A stretch of DNA of 64,000 bases, from the NCBI RefSeq assembly GCF_015752315.1, contig NZ_JADOVJ010000001.1:868001-932000 (forward strand). The letters are read 5' to 3'. The notes under the pieces were generated by a model. It searched no databases, was not told where the DNA came from, and saw only the letters and a list, made by a program, of their open reading frames with translations. Position numbers and translations under genes: made by a program. This document shows positions 44,486 to 52,450 of this stretch, in pieces (within the stretch, counting starts at the first letter, position 1; each line of letters starts with the position of its first letter). Source of the DNA: Nocardioides luteus (GTDB taxonomy: Bacteria > Actinomycetota > Actinomycetes > Propionibacteriales > Nocardioidaceae).

Positions 44486-44915
44486 TCCCATCACCTCCGA
44501 CCTCGATCTCGCGCCGCACCCCGAGGGCGGGGCGTTCCGGCAGACCTGGGCCGCCCCCGAGACCGTGACCCTGCCCGACGGCCGCGTGCGCCCGACCGCG
44601 ACCCTGATCTACTTCCGGCTCCTGGCCGGGGAGTCGTCCGCGTGGCACCGCGTCGCCTCCGACGAGATCTGGCTGGCCCACACCGGCGTCGTGTCCCTGC
44701 AGTACGGCGGCGCCGGTGTGGCCCCGGTCGACGGCGAGACCGTGCTCGTCGGGGTGGACGTCGCCGCCGGCCAGGTGCCGCAGGCGGTCGTGCCGGCGGG
44801 GGTGTGGCAGCGTACGGTCCCCTCGGCCGAGGACGCGCTCGTCTCCTGCGTGGTCTCGCCCGGGTTCGACTTCGACGACTTCGAGCTCGCCGCAGAGTCA
44901 GGCGTCACGGAGTAG
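44475..44915 (+). CDS. Cupin-5 (DUF985) domain protein
   Basis: 146 aa from GTG 44475, 7 nt after CACAAT; ATG 44466 is also in frame and would fall inside the -10. LAPHPEGGAFRQTW is the family start, followed by RPTATLIYFRLLAGESSAWHRVASDEIWLAHTG (cupin motif 1, H and E residues) and a late VVSPGFDFDDFEL. It is a small beta-barrel of unknown substrate. It overlaps the hemerythrin-like gene by 11 nt. Confidence 0.82.
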   Translation: MTADPITSDLDLAPHPEGGAFRQTWAAPETVTLPDGRVRPTATLIYFRLLAGESSAWHRVASDEIWLAHTGVVSLQYGGAGVAPVDGETVLVGVDVAAGQVPQAVVPAGVWQRTVPSAEDALVSCVVSPGFDFDDFELAAESGVTE

Positions 44916-44920
44916 GACCG

Positions 44921-45211
44921 ATGGAGTACGCCTTCGAAGGAGCCGTGATCGAGTGGCGCGGGCCGGCGCCGTTCTACTACGTCCCCATGCCCGTCGAGGA
45001 CGCCGAGGACCTCAAGGAGGACGCCCGCGGTCTCGAGTACTGGGGCCAGGTCGCCGTCACCGCCACCATCGGCGCGACCACCTTCACCACCGCGCTCTTC
45101 CCCAAGGACGGCACCTACCTGCTGCCCCTGAAGGTCGTCGTGCGGAAGGCGGAGGGGATCGACCTCGACGATGTCGTCGCGGTGCGGATGAGGTTGGGGC
45201 ACGACGTCTGA
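44921..45211 (+). CDS. DUF1905 domain protein
   Basis: 96 aa from ATG 44921, with GGAG eight nt before. The family core is WRGPAPFYYVPMPVEDAEDL, GQVAVTATIGATTFTTALFPKDGTYLLPLKVVVRKAEG (in pieces VAVTATIGATTFTTALFP and YLLPLKVVVRKAEG), and DDVVAVRMRL. DUF1905 forms a small beta-barrel; the function is unknown. It is 5 nt after the cupin gene and probably in the same mRNA. Confidence 0.82.
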   Translation: MEYAFEGAVIEWRGPAPFYYVPMPVEDAEDLKEDARGLEYWGQVAVTATIGATTFTTALFPKDGTYLLPLKVVVRKAEGIDLDDVVAVRMRLGHDV

Positions 45212-45240
45212 GTGTCGGTGCTCTCTGATTGGCTGGTCCT

Positions 45241-48200
45241 GTGAGTGTCGCGTACCGCCTTGCCCCGCCGCCGAGTGCTGCCGCCGTGCCGGTGCTCGAC
45301 GAGCACCAGCGGTCGGTCGTGGAGCATCCCGGCGGGCCGCTCCTGGTGCTGGCCGGGCCCGGGACGGGCAAGACCACCACGCTGGTGGAGGCGGTGGTCG
45401 ACCGGATCGAGAACCGCGGCGTACGTCCCGACCAGCTGCTGGCGCTGACCTTCTCCCGCAAGGCGGCCGAGCAGCTGCGTGACCGGGTGACGGCGCGGCT
45501 GGGCCGGACGCTGTCCGGGGCGGTCTCCTCGACGTTCCACTCCTTCGCCTACGGGCTGGTGCGGAGGTACGCGCCGGCCGAGCTCTACGCCGCCCCGCTG
45601 ACGCTGCTCTCGGCCCCCGAGGCCGATGTGGTGCTGCAGGAGCTGCTGGCCGACAACCCGGAGTCGGTGCGGTGGCCGGAGCGGTTCCGGATGGCGGTCG
45701 GCACCCGCGGGTTCGCGCGCGAGGTGCAGACCGTGATCGCGCGGGCGCGCGAGCGTGGGCTCGATCCCGACCAGCTGGTCGCGCTCGGCCGTGACGAGGG
45801 GATCGAGGAGTTCGTCGCCGCCGGGTGGTTCCTGGAGCAGTATCTGGACGTGCTCGGCGCCCAGTCGGCCATCGACTACCCCGACCTGATCATGCGCGGC
45901 GTGATCGAGGCCGAGCGGCACGCGGCCGAGCTGCGGGCCGAGTTCGCGTGCGTGTTCGTGGACGAATACCAGGACACCGACCCGAGCCAGGTCGCGCTGC
46001 TGCAGGCGCTGGCGGGCGACGGCCGCGACCTGATCGTGGTCGGCGACCCGGACCAGTCGATCTACGGGTTCCGGGGCGCGGACGTCAACGGGATCCTCGA
46101 CTTCCCGTCGCAGTTCCTGACCCGCGAGCGCCGGCATGCGCCGGTGGTCGCCCTGGGCACCACCCGCCGGTTCGGCTCCCGGCTGCTGCGGGCGTCGCGG
46201 TCGATCGCCGCGGGCATCTCGGTGCGTGGCTCGATCCCGGCCTCGGCCTACGACACCTTCCGCAACCCGCATCCGCTGGCCTCCGACCCGGGCCGTGCCG
46301 AGGTGCTCACCTTCGACACCGACCGCGCCGAGACCGAGCACATCGCCGACCTGCTGCGCCGGGCGCATCTCGAGGACGGCCTCGACTGGTCCGACATGGC
46401 GGTCCTGGTGCGCTCGGGCCGCACCTCGATCCCGCAGCTGCGCCGGTCGCTGACCGCCGCCGGTGTCCCGGTCGAGGTCGCCTCCGACGAGACTCCGCTC
46501 GTCCGCGAGCCCGCCGCGGCCGTCCTCCTCGACGCGCTCGGGGTCGTGGTCGACGCCGACGTCGAGTCGGACCTCGACGAGCGCTACGTACGCCCCGAGC
46601 GCTGCGAGGAGCTGCTCACCGGCCCGCTCGGCGGCCTCGACGCCACCGACGTCCGCGCGCTCGTCCGCACCCTGCGGGCTCGCTTCCCGGACGTCGCTGC
46701 GCACGATCTCGTACGTCGCGCCGTTCTCGATCCGACGCTGCTCGCCGCCTCCGCTGGTCGAGCCGCGAGGCCGCCTGCGGCCGAGCGTGTCGAGACCAAC
46801 ACAGTCGAATCGAGCGCCGATGGCGACCGTGTTGGTCTCGACACGGATTCGCTCGTACCTCACGAATCCGGCTCGACCAGCGGGGCTGGCGGGGAGCGGG
46901 TGCTGGGACGCGTACGCCGGCTCGCGGTGCTTCTCGCCGAGGCCCGGGCGACGCTGAAGGACGGCGCCGGGGCGGAGCAGGTGCTGTGGACGCTGTGGGA
47001 CGGTGCCGAGTGGGGGCAGCGGCTGCGGGCGCAGGTCGAGTCGGGCGGTCCCGCGGCACGGCTGGCCCACCGTGACCTGGACGCGGTCGTGGCTCTCTTC
47101 GACACCGCCGCCAAGATCGAGGGCCGTCAGGAGTTCACCTCGGTCGAGACCTTCCTGGCCACCCTGCGCGCCCAGGAGATCCCGGCCGACACCCTGGCCG
47201 ACAAGGGTGTGCGTGGCTCCTCGGTGCGGCTGCTCACCGCCCACCGCTCCAAGGGCCTGGAGTGGGGTCTCGTCGTCGTCGCCCACGTCCAGGAGGGTGC
47301 GTGGCCCGACCTGCGCCGTCGCGACTCGCTCCTCGGCCCCGACCGGATCGCCCCGGCACTGCCGGACGGTCGTCATGGCGGGCTGCTGCCGCCGCTGACC
47401 CGGTCGGCGATGCTCGCCGAGGAGCGCCGGCTCTTCTACGTCGCCGCCACCCGCGCCCGGTCCCGGCTGGTCGTGACCGCGGTGAAGTCGCCCGACGACG
47501 ACGGCGACCAGCCGTCGCGGTTCATCAACGAGCTCGGCCTGCGCGAGGACCAGATCCGGCACCGGGTCGGCCGGCCGGCGCGCCCGCTCTCGCTCGCCGG
47601 CCTGGTCGCAGAGCTGCGCCGCACCGCCGCCGACCCGGCTCAGCCCCTCGCGCTGCGCGAGGCCGCCGCGAGGAGGCTGCAGAAGCTGGCCGCCACCGAG
47701 GTGCGCGGCAAGCGGATCGCCCTCGCCGCGGATCCCTCGACCTGGTGGGGGCTGCGGGCCCCGACGTACGCCTCGGCCGCGGTCCGTCCCGAGGACCGTC
47801 CGATCACGCTGAGCGCGTCCGCGCTGGAGGCGATCCTGACCTGTCCCGCGCAGTGGTTCCTGGCCCGTGAGGCGGGCGGCGCGGTCACGGACTCCTCGAG
47901 CCAGGGCTTCGGCAAGGTGGTGCACGCGATCGCCGAGCAGCTCGCCCGTGGCGACCTCGACGCCGCCACCGTCGAGGACCTGATGCCGTTCGTGGACGAG
48001 GTGTGGGGCCGCCTCGAGTTCCGTACGCCCTGGTCCGCCGCCCGTGAGCGGGAGGCGGTCCGGGAGGTGCTTGCCCGGTTCCTGACCTGGCACCGGCGTC
48101 CCGGCGCGCGCACGGTGATCGGGTTCGAGGAGCAGCTGACCGCGAAGGTCTCGCTCCCCAGCGGGGAGACGGTGCGGCTCAACGGCTACGCCGACCGGCT

Positions 48201-48582
48201 GGAGCTCGACGAGAGCGGCCGGATCGTGGTGGTCGACCTGAAGACCGGGAAGTACCCGCCCACCGCGCAGGAGGTCAAGGAGCACGGCCAGCTCGGCCTC
48301 TACCAGCTGGCGGTGGAGCACGGTGCGGCCGCGTCGCTGGCGGAGGGCGCGACCTCCGGGGGAGCGGAGCTGATCCAGCTGCGCCACCCGGCGGGTTCGG
48401 GGAGCGAGCTGCCGAAGGTGCAGGTGCAGGCACCGGAGCCGCCCGAGATCATCAACCAGCTGGAGAAGGCGGTGGCGACGGTGCGCGCCGAGGAGTTCGT
48501 GGCCAGGCCCGGCAAGCAGTGCGACCGGTGCCAGTTCGTGGCGCTCTGCCCGGCGCAGACCTCGGGATCGGTGCTCTCATGA
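45241..48582 (+). CDS. adnA: AdnA-like helicase-nuclease subunit
   Basis: 1113 aa from GTG 45241. UvrD-like motor: GPGTGKTTTLVEAVVDRI (Walker A), LTFSRKAAEQLRDR, FVDEYQDTDPSQ (Walker B), GDPDQSIYGFRGA, LLTAHRSKGLEWGLVVVA, FYVAATRARSRLVV. The RecB-like nuclease has VVDLKTGKYPPT (D..K). A four-Cys Fe-S staple is likely from LTCPAQWF and KQCDRCQFVALCPA. AdnAB resects double-strand breaks in actinobacteria. A 133-bp palindromic element lies in frame at 46751-46883. It overlaps adnB by 4 nt. Confidence 0.9.
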   Translation: MSVAYRLAPPPSAAAVPVLDEHQRSVVEHPGGPLLVLAGPGTGKTTTLVEAVVDRIENRGVRPDQLLALTFSRKAAEQLRDRVTARLGRTLSGAVSSTFHSFAYGLVRRYAPAELYAAPLTLLSAPEADVVLQELLADNPESVRWPERFRMAVGTRGFAREVQTVIARARERGLDPDQLVALGRDEGIEEFVAAGWFLEQYLDVLGAQSAIDYPDLIMRGVIEAERHAAELRAEFACVFVDEYQDTDPSQVALLQALAGDGRDLIVVGDPDQSIYGFRGADVNGILDFPSQFLTRERRHAPVVALGTTRRFGSRLLRASRSIAAGISVRGSIPASAYDTFRNPHPLASDPGRAEVLTFDTDRAETEHIADLLRRAHLEDGLDWSDMAVLVRSGRTSIPQLRRSLTAAGVPVEVASDETPLVREPAAAVLLDALGVVVDADVESDLDERYVRPERCEELLTGPLGGLDATDVRALVRTLRARFPDVAAHDLVRRAVLDPTLLAASAGRAARPPAAERVETNTVESSADGDRVGLDTDSLVPHESGSTSGAGGERVLGRVRRLAVLLAEARATLKDGAGAEQVLWTLWDGAEWGQRLRAQVESGGPAARLAHRDLDAVVALFDTAAKIEGRQEFTSVETFLATLRAQEIPADTLADKGVRGSSVRLLTAHRSKGLEWGLVVVAHVQEGAWPDLRRRDSLLGPDRIAPALPDGRHGGLLPPLTRSAMLAEERRLFYVAATRARSRLVVTAVKSPDDDGDQPSRFINELGLREDQIRHRVGRPARPLSLAGLVAELRRTAADPAQPLALREAAARRLQKLAATEVRGKRIALAADPSTWWGLRAPTYASAAVRPEDRPITLSASALEAILTCPAQWFLAREAGGAVTDSSSQGFGKVVHAIAEQLARGDLDAATVEDLMPFVDEVWGRLEFRTPWSAAREREAVREVLARFLTWHRRPGARTVIGFEEQLTAKVSLPSGETVRLNGYADRLELDESGRIVVVDLKTGKYPPTAQEVKEHGQLGLYQLAVEHGAAASLAEGATSGGAELIQLRHPAGSGSELPKVQVQAPEPPEIINQLEKAVATVRAEEFVARPGKQCDRCQFVALCPAQTSGSVLS
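46751..46883. repeat. Palindromic element inside the adnA reading frame
   Basis: Nested perfect inverted repeats: CCGCTGGTCGAGCCG (46751-46765)/CGGCTCGACCAGCGG (46869-46883), GTGTCGAGACCAACAC (46787-46802)/GTGTTGGTCTCGACAC (46829-46844), and GGATTCG/CGAATCC (about 46844-46869). The reading frame stays open and encodes a low-complexity insert (SAGRAARPPAAERVETN...). Looks like a repeated actinobacterial mobile palindrome. Confidence 0.78.
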
Positions 48583-51500
48583 ACCCGATGAGGGTCGAGA
48601 CCCCCGAGGAGCTCGCCAAGCTGATGGGCCACGACTGGCTCTACAGCGAGGAGCAGTTCCGCGCGATCACCGCACCGCTGGAGCCGGCCGTGGTGATCGC
48701 CGGTGCCGGGTCCGGCAAGACGGCGGTCATGGCCGCCCGCGTCGTGTGGCTGGTCGCCACCGGCCGGGTGCTTCCCGGGGAGGTGCTCGGTCTGACCTTC
48801 ACCACGAAGGCGACCGCCGAGCTGGCCACCAGGATCCGGGAGTCGCTGCAGAAGGCCGGCCTGTGGCCGGAGCGTCGCGAGGGCCCGCCGCGGCCCGGCG
48901 AGGACGCGGAGGAGGAGCCGACCGAGCCGACGGTCGCGACCTACCACTCCTACGCCTCCGGCCTGCTCTCCGAGCACGGGCTGCGGATCGGGCACGAGCC
49001 CGACACCCGGCTGATCGCCGACGCGACCCGCTACCAGCTCGCCGCGCGGGCGGTGGCCCGGCACACCCACCCGGTGGAGAAGCTGACCGACTACCCGAAG
49101 CTGGCCGTGCAGCAGTTGCTCGCGCTCGACTCCGAGCTCTCCGAGCATCTCGTCGACCCCGCCACCCTGCGGGCCTACGACCGCAACGAGCGGTCGCTGT
49201 TCGCGCTGGAGGTGGCTGACCTCAACGCCCAGCTCGCCGACGGCAAGCGGGTCAAGACCAAGCTGACCAAGGTCGAGAAGGCGATCGACGCGATCGACAA
49301 GCGCTACGAGCTGCTCGACCTGGTCGACGGCTACCGGCGCCTCAAGGACCGGCTCGGGCTGCTGGACTTCTCCGACCAGATCGCGCTGGCCGCCCGGCTG
49401 GCCGTGGAGACCCCCGAGGTCGGCGAGATCGAGCGCGGCAAGTTCAAGGTGGTGCTCCTCGACGAATACCAGGACACCTCGGTGGCCCAGGCCCAGATGC
49501 TCGCCCGTCTCTTCGGCGACGGACACCCGGTGACCGCCGTCGGCGACCCCAACCAGGCGATCTACGGCTGGCGCGGTGCCTCGGTGAGCAACATCCTCGA
49601 GTTCGGCCGCGACTTCCCGACCAAGGACGGGCGTCGTCCGTCCTACTCCCTGACCGTCAACCGCCGCTCCGACGCCCGCATCCTCGCCACCGCCAACCAC
49701 CTCGCCGCCCAGCTCTACGAGGGTCGGGAGAAGGAGCGCCTGGTCGCCGCCGAGGGCGCGCGTGACGGTGAGGTGCGGGTGCATGTCCACGAGACGTACG
49801 ACGACGAGCTGGTCTGGCTCGCGGACAAGGTGATCGAGGCTCATGAGGCGGTCGGCGAGTGGAAGGAGATCGGCGTCCTGACCAGGGACAACTCGCAGGC
49901 CGCGGCGGTCTTCGACGCGCTCACCGCTCGCGAGATCCCGGTCGAGATCGTCGGCCTGAAGGGGCTGCTCCGGCTGCCCGAGGTGGCCGAGGTCGTCGCC
50001 ACCATGGAGCTGCTCCACGACGTCACCGCCAACGCCGCGCTGCTCACCCTGCTCGCCGGCCCGCGCTGGGCGATCGGGCCGCGTGACCTGGCCATCCTCG
50101 GCCGCAGGTCACGTGACCTGGCCGGGGTCGTCGGGGGTGCGGAGGAGTTCGCCGACATCGAGCGGCAACTGGAGGCGGCGGTCGAGGGCACCGACCCCAC
50201 CGAGATCCCCTCGCTCAACGACGCGCTCGAGGACCCGGGCGACGCCGCCGACTACGACTACTCCCCGCAGGCGCGGGAGCGGTTCAAGCTGCTCGCCGAC
50301 GAGCTCCGTGGGCTCCGGCGAGCGGTCAACGAGCCACTCCTCGACCTGGTCCGGCGGATCATCGACGTCACCGGCATCGACGTCGAGCTGGCCGCCTCGG
50401 TCTCCCCGGCGGCGTCGGCCCGGCGCGACAACCTCGATCTCTTCGTGCAGGCGGTCGCCGAGTTCGAGGGGCTCGACGGCCAGGTCACCCTCGCCGCGCT
50501 GCTGGCCTACCTGGAGGCGGAGGACGAATACGGCCAGGGTCTCGACGTCGCCACCCCGTCCGAGGCCGACTCGGTCAAGCTGCTCACCGTCCACCGTGCC
50601 AAGGGGCTGGAGTGGGACGTCGTCTTCCTGGTCGGGGTCACCCACAAGAAGTTCCCGACCGGCCAGACGCGATCCTCCTGGCTGACCGTCCCCTCGGTCA
50701 TGCCCGCCGCGCTCCGCGGCGACCGCGACGACCTGCCCCAGCTCCACGGTCACGACGCCGACTCGATCGACGAGCTCCTCGCCGAGCGCAAGGAGCACGA
50801 GCGCGTCGAGGAGCTCCGGCTGGCCTACGTCGCCTGGACCCGCGCCCGCCACATCCAGTTCGTCTCCTGCTGGCGCTGGTCACCCTCGCTCAAGGAGGGC
50901 CGCGGGCCGTCGGTCTACGTGGAGAAGACCCGCGAGGCGCTGCTCCAGTGGGGCGCCAAGCCCGACCGCTGGGCAGACGTGGTCGTGAAGGGCGAGGAGG
51001 AGAGCCCCTACGCCGCCCTCGAGGTCGACCTGCCCTGGCCGATCAACCACCACACCCCCGAGGTGGAGCGCCGCCTGGAGGCGGCCAGGCTCGTCCGGGA
51101 GGTGGGGCCGGGGCCCGACGATCTCGACGACCTCACCCTGCTAGAGACGGTGAACCAGTGGGACGAGGAGATCGAGCGGCTGCTCACCGAGGCGGAGCGC
51201 GAACGTGCTCCCGAGGTGGTCGTGCCGCTGCCCTCCTCGCTGTCGGCCACCGCCATGTCCAAGCTGCGCGACGACCCGCTCGGCTTCGCCGCCGACCTGG
51301 TCCGCCCGATGCCGCGCAAGCCGTCCTCCCAGGCCCGCTTCGGCACCCGGTTCCACGCCTGGGTCGAGGCCCGCTTCGGCCAGCAGGACCTCTTCGACCC
51401 CGACGACCTCCCCGGCCGCGCCGACCACGGCATCGAGGACGAGTCCGGGCTCGAGGAGGTCATCGCCGCCTTCGAGCAGGGACCGTTCGCCGACCGGCCA

Positions 51501-51803
51501 CCGTTCCGGGTCGAGGCCGCCTTCGCGATCGTCCTGGCCGGTCAGGTCGTACGCGGCCGGATCGACGCGGTTTACCAGGAACCCGACGGAAGCTTCCTGA
51601 TCGTCGACTGGAAGACCAACCAGGCCCAGAACGCCGACCCGCTCCAGCTCGCGCTCTATCGGCTCGGGTGGGCTGAGCTGATGGGGCTGCCGCTGTCGAA
51701 GGTTCGGGCGGCGTTCTACTACGTGCGGTCGGGGAGGTTGGTCGAGCCGCCTGGGCTTGCTGATCGGGGGGAGTTGGAGCGGATCCTGGGTGGGGATCGC
51801 TAG
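48579..51803 (+). CDS. adnB: AdnB-like helicase-nuclease subunit
   Basis: 1074 aa, overlapping adnA as ATGA. Motor motifs: IAGAGSGKTAVMAARVVWLV, LTFTTKATAELATRI, VVLLDEYQDTSVAQAQML, GDPNQAIYGWRGAS, LLTVHRAKGLEWDVVFLVGV and LAYVAWTRARHIQFV. The C-terminal RecB nuclease block is FLIVDWKTNQAQNADPLQLALY. AdnB is the lead motor in the mycobacterial AdnAB complex. A structured 3' element begins about 30 nt after the stop. Confidence 0.92.
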   Translation: MNPMRVETPEELAKLMGHDWLYSEEQFRAITAPLEPAVVIAGAGSGKTAVMAARVVWLVATGRVLPGEVLGLTFTTKATAELATRIRESLQKAGLWPERREGPPRPGEDAEEEPTEPTVATYHSYASGLLSEHGLRIGHEPDTRLIADATRYQLAARAVARHTHPVEKLTDYPKLAVQQLLALDSELSEHLVDPATLRAYDRNERSLFALEVADLNAQLADGKRVKTKLTKVEKAIDAIDKRYELLDLVDGYRRLKDRLGLLDFSDQIALAARLAVETPEVGEIERGKFKVVLLDEYQDTSVAQAQMLARLFGDGHPVTAVGDPNQAIYGWRGASVSNILEFGRDFPTKDGRRPSYSLTVNRRSDARILATANHLAAQLYEGREKERLVAAEGARDGEVRVHVHETYDDELVWLADKVIEAHEAVGEWKEIGVLTRDNSQAAAVFDALTAREIPVEIVGLKGLLRLPEVAEVVATMELLHDVTANAALLTLLAGPRWAIGPRDLAILGRRSRDLAGVVGGAEEFADIERQLEAAVEGTDPTEIPSLNDALEDPGDAADYDYSPQARERFKLLADELRGLRRAVNEPLLDLVRRIIDVTGIDVELAASVSPAASARRDNLDLFVQAVAEFEGLDGQVTLAALLAYLEAEDEYGQGLDVATPSEADSVKLLTVHRAKGLEWDVVFLVGVTHKKFPTGQTRSSWLTVPSVMPAALRGDRDDLPQLHGHDADSIDELLAERKEHERVEELRLAYVAWTRARHIQFVSCWRWSPSLKEGRGPSVYVEKTREALLQWGAKPDRWADVVVKGEEESPYAALEVDLPWPINHHTPEVERRLEAARLVREVGPGPDDLDDLTLLETVNQWDEEIERLLTEAERERAPEVVVPLPSSLSATAMSKLRDDPLGFAADLVRPMPRKPSSQARFGTRFHAWVEARFGQQDLFDPDDLPGRADHGIEDESGLEEVIAAFEQGPFADRPPFRVEAAFAIVLAGQVVRGRIDAVYQEPDGSFLIVDWKTNQAQNADPLQLALYRLGWAELMGLPLSKVRAAFYYVRSGRLVEPPGLADRGELERILGGDR

Positions 51804-51841
51804 CGACTTCTTTCGGCGCGCATTGGCTGCTTTGATTTTGT

Positions 51842-51995
51842 GGTTGGTGTTTGCCGCCGACCCGTTACGGGAGGGTGTTCTCAGCGGCGTCCGGAGTAAA
51901 GGACGGCCTGCGGCCGCCGGCTTCGCCGGCCGCTTCGCGGTCCTTGACACCGGCCGTCGCTGAGAATTTTGGCTGGTTATCGGGTCGGCGGCAGG
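51842..51995 (+). repeat. Structured 3' element, copy L (after adnB)
   Basis: Three nested stems: GCCGCCGACCC (51853-51863)/GGGTCGGCGGC (51982-51992); TTCTCAGCG (51878-51886)/CGCTGAGAA (51958-51966); and a GC-rich core with AAGGAC at about 51898-51904 and GTCCTT at about 51940-51945 enclosing GCGGCCGCCGGC...GCCGGCCGC. The inverted copy R at 52258-52412 keeps all three stems; in the middle stem both strands differ in a compensatory manner (TTTCTCGAC/GTCGAGAAA). Confidence 0.78.
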
Positions 51996-52040
51996 GGTTT
52001 GGCGCGGTGATGTGGGTTGGGCAGGGGCTTGGGATCTGGA

Positions 52041-52209
52041 GTGAACGAATTTTCGTTCACTGCTGTCGACCGTGCCCAAGGGTGGCTGAGTCCGTGAAAG
52101 AAAATTCTCTTTCACACGGAGGAGGCTGGGCGGATTGGTGGGGGTGAACGAATTTTCGTTCACCCAGGAGAGCGTCTTCTTCCGCGGGGGTGAATGAATT
52201 TTCGTTCAC
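52041..52209. repeat. Cluster of four AT-rich 20-22 bp hairpins
   Basis: GTGAACGAATTTTCGTTCAC at 52041-52060 and 52144-52163, a 22-nt variant GTGAAAGA-aaattc-TCTTTCAC at 52094-52115, and GTGAATGAATTTTCGTTCAC at 52190-52209. Centres are 46-54 bp apart. The non-repeat stretches between them are 26-33 nt and unrelated. The cluster sits between structured elements L and R in a gap between convergent genes. Confidence 0.8.
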
Positions 52210-52257
52210 CGTGGAGCGTCCGCCTCCCGAGGGGCGACTGTCTCCCGGCCACACTGG

Positions 52258-52412
52258 GGCCGCCGCCCCTGATAGCCAGCCAAATCTTTCTCGACATGGT
52301 CCGGTGTCAAGGACCGCGAAGCGGCCGGCGTAGCCGGCGGCCGCAGGCCGTCCTTGACTCCGGGGCAGGTCGAGAAATACTCGAGGACAGGGTCGGCGGC
52401 CCAGACCAGCCA
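52258..52412 (-). repeat. Structured 3' element, copy R (after the membrane protein gene)
   Basis: The inverted counterpart of copy L, about 40 nt after the stop of the minus-strand gene. On the minus strand it reads TTGTGGCTGGT, GGCCGCCGACCC, TTTCTCGAC, then the GGAGTCAAGGACGGCCTGCG core and its partner, GTCGAGAAA, TTTGGCTGGCTATC and GGGGCGGCGGCC. About 60 bp of the core differ from L at only two or three positions. Confidence 0.78.
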
Positions 52413-52450
52413 CAAACAACAGTGCCCGCCGGCGGCCATTAGAAGCGGAA

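Noticed and set aside
45115..48387. 1090-codon open frame antisense to adnA
   Set aside because: Same GC-bias artefact; adnA motifs on the plus strand are complete.
52041..52209. CRISPR array
   Set aside because: The repeats are self-palindromic, vary in length and sequence, spacing is uneven, and no cas genes are present.
51842..52412. Insertion sequence remnant
   Set aside because: No transposase fragment or target-site duplication is visible between the inverted copies.
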